Shown one piece after another: positions 59,220-64,000 of a stretch of 64,000 nucleotides of DNA. This DNA comes from Limonium bicolor (Eukaryota; Streptophyta; Magnoliopsida; Caryophyllales; Plumbaginaceae), in contig CM041777.1 of the NCBI GenBank assembly GCA_023374045.1, forward strand, positions 480,353,594 to 480,417,593, in the 5' to 3' direction. The notes beneath the pieces are model-generated. The model did no database searches. It was given only the letters and a program-made list of their open reading frames with translations, and was not told the origin of the DNA. Within the stretch, counting starts at the first letter, position 1; every line of letters starts with the position of its first letter. The position numbers and the translations under genes are program-made.

Positions 59220-59640
59220 TTTACATACATACATACATACTATTGCTACAACAATACAATCACAATACTTACATACATATATATGGTTCAATACTTATTA
59301 GGGAATACAATTCGAAAGTTAACCATTCGTGTTAGTTACTTACTCATTACTCCTTCGTTACATTACTCACTACTCTGTTCGTACTGTGTTCAATATCCGT
59401 TACCCTACTCGTACTCACTCCTCACTCGCTACTCATCACTTTACTCTTGCATACTCATCACTCAATGCTCATTACCTTACTCACACACATACCTTACTCC
59501 ATACTCGTTACTATACTTGTGTTGTTGTGCATACTCACTGCTCAATACTCCGTACTTACTCATACATACTCAATACTCAATACTTACTCATACATACTCA
59601 ATACTCAGTACTCAATACTCTGGTCTCTGGGCGGAGTCAT
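59220..59640. repeat. TACATAC and TACTCA low-complexity tract
   Basis: A (TACA)n run at 59222-59240 followed by irregular TACTCA/CATACTCAATAC repeats. ORFs of 100-160 codons here are rich in Tyr, Ser and Leu in every frame and are simple-repeat translations. Confidence 0.8.
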
Positions 59641-60737
59641 ACACAAGACTCGCCACCGGGCCTACAAATTTGAAAGCTATACACTTAGCTCCTCAAATAT
59701 GCAATTGTCCATTTCTACCGGACTACTCAAATTCCCAACGCTCCACTCTTAGAGTATCTTACCATCTCATGGTTTAGCCTAGAAGTATCTCTCTCGATAA
59801 CCTCCACTAGCTTAGGGAATTGCCACCGTCTAGTATTCTCAGATTTAAGCATTCCCCCAACGTATCGAAGACTCTCATGTTCGGGACATTACTCACAGTA
59901 TTCGGGTCCTCTCATAGTGGGTCGACTAATTGCCAAGGGTTTGGAGATCCCTCATCATTCTTTACTACTCTCATGGTTCATGACTTGCACCAACATTAAT
60001 TCTCTCATAGAGGTTACGTATATACTTCCACTGATTATTGTTTGTGGGTTATCCATTTCGGTCCTCCTACCGTTATCGGGAGGTTACTACTCCCGTACAC
60101 TCTCTCACATTCTAGTGAGTTCATTGGTTTGCGTTATCGTTTGTTGGTTGACTAGTTTAGTGTGTTTCTACGTTTCCGTTAGTTCACGGCATGACTCTTA
60201 CTACGAGTCTCTAAACAGCAAGACTCATCTCATGAGTCGATCTACGCACCAAGTGAAGCCACACAATCAGTCAAGAAGGGTTAGCTCATATAACATACAA
60301 CAAGACATACAATGAAAGGCAATAAACCGTTTTCATGCTTTAGTCTTGATTAGCCGGCATACAGCATACAAATCAACGTAACTCGGTTAGCATACGGGGC
60401 ATGAGAAAATCATACCTTTCACCGGGGTTAGCTTTACCATGTGTTCCCTTGTTCCTTGGTTCACACTTGTTCCTCGACTCTTATTCTCGAACCAATGACT
60501 ACAATGCAAATGATTCGATTAATTCTAAGCATTACAGTACTTACATAATTACTACACCCGTTATCCCGTTACTTCGGTTTAACTTAATATTCTTAGTTAC
60601 ACAACTTCTTACTTATGTACATACTTTCTTACCCTTACTACTTTATCCATGATGTACTACTATATATATATACACATATGGGTGTAAGCATATATATATA
60701 TATAAATATGATTATTAATCATCTCATTTTTTTTGAC

Positions 60738-60995
60738 TTGACCGACCTTACCCAGGGTCGGTCCCAAGGTCGGTCGAAGTCAGTAGGGTAATACGCTGGA
60801 AAATTTCAGGGTAGACCGACCTTGCAAGTCCGGTCCCAAGGTCGGTCCATTCTAGTGAGTTACTTGCCGGAAAATTTTTAGGCCGACCGACCTTGCATGT
60901 CCGGTCCTCAAGGTCGGTCCATTCCAGAAGGTCTCTGTCTTTGTAAGTCTGGGCTCGACCGACCTTGCAAGTCCGGTCCCAAGGTCGGTCCGGCC
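60738..60995. repeat. Four GACCGACCTTG/CAAGGTCGGTC hairpins in the E9 LTR
   Basis: Four units with arms GACCGACCTT(G) and (C)AAGGTCGGTC around a short region containing 'gtccggtc'. Spacers include 'ggaaaatttcag' and 'ggaaaatttttag', nearly the string found between the E2 hairpins. Confidence 0.8.
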
Positions 60996-63199
60996 CAGTA
61001 CTTCAGTTTTAAAATCTGTTTTCAGTTCCCTACTTTACCCATTGCTTCCCCAATCTTCCTACATGTAATCCCACATGTTTAAACACTACTTAGGCGCTCA
61101 AAATTGCCTTAGTTCATCCTCCAAATTCCTTACTCATTTCTAAATTCACATACACAATTTTCCTTCACTACATTTCAGCACTCATGCCAATTTCCTTTCC
61201 TCCAATTGCTACAGATTTTTACTTCCTCTCATACCATTCAATACTCCCTCCACCAATGCTACTCCTAGCATCCCAAGCACTGTACTTTACCACTCCAATT
61301 CATTCCCAAGCAACTACACTATCAATACCCAAGTTCAACATTCATTTTACGAAGTCTTGTACTCCAATTCTTCCTAATTCCTCCAATGAAATCCGATACC
61401 TCTTGCTACAGTTTTTATACTCTTTTATTCACATACCACTACCACCATTACATGGTCATTAACATCTCTACTATCCCCAATACATACCTTGGTTCCCCCA
61501 TTCACCAAGTCAACCACAAATGCATAATTCTACCGAAATTTTGCCATAGTTCATCTACTTTTCTTACTTAGCCACACACATACTTCCTCATCAAATGCAT
61601 TCCTATTCTAGCCAAACCACAAGGGTTCTACCAGCACACATACAAAATCTTAATACACCAATACTTCTTCAATTACAATACCAATACATCATTACTTCCT
61701 CAATCCACCATACTAATACACATGCACCATACATTCGGCTCTAAGGCCTACAATCCAAATACAAGCTCCTAAATGCTCGAACTTCCACATACTACAATAC
61801 CAATACAATAGTTTAGGTTCTTTATTTGTTCACCCATTCCCATTACTCTAATGCATTAAAATTAAGCATTAAGAAGAAGCTCTTACCTTGAGCTTACAAT
61901 TTCCTCCATTCCTTTCCAATTCTCTTCTTCCTCTCCTTCTTGTCCGAATCGGTTTTGTGGGGAATGGAGTTGCCAAACTCCATTCCTATCACCCAAGCAC
62001 ACAAAGACAAGTATAATTAATACACTAACCCTTAGATTTATGCTAGTTCATTGAAGTGTTTAAAATACAAATTCTAGGGTTTACCTTTGGAGATTTTTGA
62101 GAGGGGTTCTCACCCTTGAATCAAGAAGAGGATTACTCCACCATTGGAGGCTTGAAACAAGCTCCAAAACAAGAGAAAGACAAGGTAAGAGAGAGAGGCA
62201 AAATCGGCCACACTTAAGAGATGGAGGGGAGTGAGGTCTTTCATGGAGATTTTTACCTTGTTTGAATGAGGAGGCTCCAAGCTTCTTAATGGTGTGCTTT
62301 TCTCTTCAAATGGGGAAAACCCATGGAGATGAAGTTGCTCATTTTCAGATTTTGAAAAGATAGAAATGTGGAGCTTGAAGAGGGGAGTTCAAATATGTAT
62401 TTTATTTTACATTTGAAGCTCAAATGGAGCTAGAGCATGGAGAGAAAGAAGGGAAGCCATGGAAGGTGTTGAAGCTCCTCAAAAATCGCCAGCCCCCATG
62501 GAGAAGAGAGAGAAATCGGTGGGGGAAGGAGAAGGGTAGGAGAGAGATGAGAGAATGAGAGGAAAGAGGGTATGTGAGTGCTTTTGTACTTTGTTACTTT
62601 TTGTTTTTGTCCCTTAATTAATTAGCTAGTATGTGAGTGTGTGTGAGGCTCTTGACTTATTTAAAAACCGGCCCCCTACTGGTATACTAGCTGGAGCATT
62701 TTTCGTCCTTTACAGAAAACGCTCGTTATTCTACCCGGTTTTGGTACTATTCACTAACCGGGCCCGTTTTTCGGAATTTTCTCGTTTCTTTATTTTTATT
62801 GGATATTAATCTTCCATTAATGCTTGATTTTTGTTATTAAATGATTTATAATTTTTACGGGTTCGTTTGACCACTTAAAGTCACGTTTTCGGGTTTTCTC
62901 GAAAAACGTGCGCTAAAGCTCTATTAGCGTTTTAATACATTATTTGGTTCCGTTTTCTTCGGGAGTTGTTCCCATATATTATTTCAGTCTTATTAAGACC
63001 TAAGAATCCACATAATACGCTAACCGAGGTCCCATACCTCCTATGGTTATTTAACGCCCATTTAGCGTTTTTCGCTTTTTAAGCGTTTCTTTATCTCTCT
63101 TGGATTTATTTTCCTCCCCAAAATTACTTAGGCACTATTAGGCCCTTAAATACCATATTAAAATAATCTAATCACCATATTTAAGTTCGGGGTATTTCA

Positions 63200-63440
63200 T
63201 TGTCCTTGTTTGTGTCCACACATATATGGGCGGACATGTTGTCCTTTTTGTGTCCTTGTTTGTGTCCACACATATATGGGCGGACACATTTGTGAATGTA
63301 AATGCGCGCGTCTTGTGTCCAGCCTATGTCCTTGTTTGTGTCCAGCCATTTATGGCCGGACAGAAAGTTGGTTTGCGCTCCGTTAATATGTCCTTGTTTG
63401 TGTCCTTGTTTGTGTCCAGCCATATATGGTCGGACGCAAA
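63200..63440. repeat. TGTCCTTGTTTGTGTCC repeats with facing GGACA
   Basis: Four to five loose units of 'tgtccttgtttgtgtcca' followed by 'atatatgggcggaca' or 'tttatggccggaca', again placing GTCC against GGAC across about 20 bases. Confidence 0.75.
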
Positions 63441-63721
63441 CAAGGACGCAAAGGTGGACGTGTATATTTCCTTTGCAAAATTTGATAGGCTCCAGATTCT
63501 TCGTCTGAGCTCCGTTTTCGATCCGTTTACGCCTACGTGTTCGTCTCTTCGTCTATTTTGCTCCTAGCTTGGTTTTCCTCATGTTTAACCAATAAATCTG
63601 TAAGATAACCAATAAAACATAAACTAGAGGAAAACTAACCAAAGTGGAGAAATGAGCAAGAAAAGTGCTAATATAATACATGAAATATACCTCTAAATCA
63701 TTCTCATTTAGACACTTATCA
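63200..63721 (-). repeat. E10: LTR fragment of a further family
   Basis: The minus strand starts TGATAAGTGTC at 63721, with the TGATAAGTG start of Athila-like LTRs such as E5, and is cut at 63200 by E9. It contains a 'gctccgttttcgatccg' motif common in plant LTRs and a GTCC/GGAC repeat island at 63200-63440. Confidence 0.6.
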
Positions 63722-64000
63722 CTAACTCGAGTTAACAATACCACTCAACGACCCAAATAAATAATAAGACCTCGATAGGAATAACAATGGATTAAGCACC
63801 ATGAGTTGGTGGAACCCGAAAGGAGAAGCTAAACAACTTCAGATAAGAAGAAACACCCAAGGAATAATGAAGAGCGAGTAACAGAAAGGATTAAGGTCTG
63901 AATAAATAAATTAAATTAAACGCAATTATAATAGCAAAAAAAATAAATATATATGGATGTATAGAATTGGACTTTAGAGATGGTCCATTCAAGGAATTAA
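63722..64000. other. Unassigned flank
   Basis: Outside the E10 LTR start. No ORF or repeat recognised. No PPT precedes the LTR on the minus strand, consistent with flanking DNA rather than an element interior. Confidence 0.4.

Larger units (their letters stand above)
58677..63199 (-). repeat. E9 5' LTR, chromovirus type (4523 bp)
   Basis: + strand TGTAACACCGC to GGGGTATTTCA. Distantly related to the E2 LTR: both share an 'aaaacgctcgttattc' segment with 'actattcactaaccggg' beside it, on opposite strands. It contains the 'tactcatacatactcaatac' low-complexity stretch (59320-59640), (TA)n near 60660-60705, and the hairpin island at 60738-60995. It is inserted into the LTR fragment at 63200. Confidence 0.85.

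Noticed and set aside
59283..59777. ORF of 164 codons
   Set aside because: Low-complexity TACTCA repeats inside an LTR; open in several frames.
61184..61571. 92- and 61-codon ORFs in the E9 LTR
   Set aside because: AT- and C-rich LTR sequence with Ser/Pro/Ile-rich translation and no motif.

Overview
The window is nuclear DNA of a flowering plant with a repeat-rich genome. It contains no convincing host gene, rRNA, tRNA gene or CRISPR. Evidence for a plant: Ty3/gypsy chromovirus, Ogre/Tat-like, Athila-like and Ty1/copia sequences; primer-binding sites matching plant tRNA-iMet (TGGTATCAGAGC), tRNA-Asp and a Tat-type site; GT-AG introns; and a captured plant ALKBH1-type domain. The species is not identifiable from this reading. 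Nearly all of the 64 kb is nested LTR retrotransposons, and most boundaries could be placed from TG...CA termini, 5-bp target-site duplications (TSDs), primer-binding sites (PBS) and polypurine tracts (PPT).

Layout. 1-1160: diverged minus-strand LTR fragment. 1181-9929 (E1, +): Ogre/Tat-like element without recognisable coding sequence, carrying two tandem arrays. 9930-14940 (E2, +): 3' end and 3.9-kb LTR of a chromovirus-like element. 14941-53653 (E3, +): chromovirus with about 4-kb LTRs, its 5' LTR truncated, its gag split by a 5.77-kb solo LTR (E6, 41186-46954, TSD gtaga), and most of pol missing. 17757-39780 (E4, -): a chromovirus with 5-kb LTRs inserted 7 bp before the end of the E3 5' LTR (TSD tgggg); its integrase is split by a non-autonomous Athila-like element (E5, 23594-29009, TSD gtgac). 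53654-54340: Ty1/copia remnant (-) around a 500-N gap; E3 sits in its integrase. 54541-57857 (E8, -): second Ogre/Tat-like copy. 57858-63199 (E9, -): leader, PBS and 4.5-kb LTR of another chromovirus. 63200-63721: LTR fragment (-) of a further family.

Main discovery. E3 and E4, two clearly diverged chromoviruses on opposite strands, both carry an ALKBH1-like 2-oxoglutarate/Fe(II) dioxygenase domain between the gag zinc knuckles and pol. In both, a short GT-AG phase-1 intron (134 and 129 bp) would join the zinc-knuckle exon in frame to the ALKBH exon, predicting a spliced Gag-ALKBH1 fusion. Both copies keep the HxD...H iron ligands and the final R-x5-R, although both have decayed elsewhere. 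The gag genes are themselves multi-exonic, with intron positions shared by the two elements. I know of no described element of this design, but could not search.

Secondary signals: clustered GTCCG/CGGAC hairpins inside LTRs of several unrelated families, a PBS buried in a hairpin with a covarying pair, a covarying mini-hairpin in a tandem array of the solo LTR, and dense GGCCCA motifs in the Ogre/Tat-like leaders.
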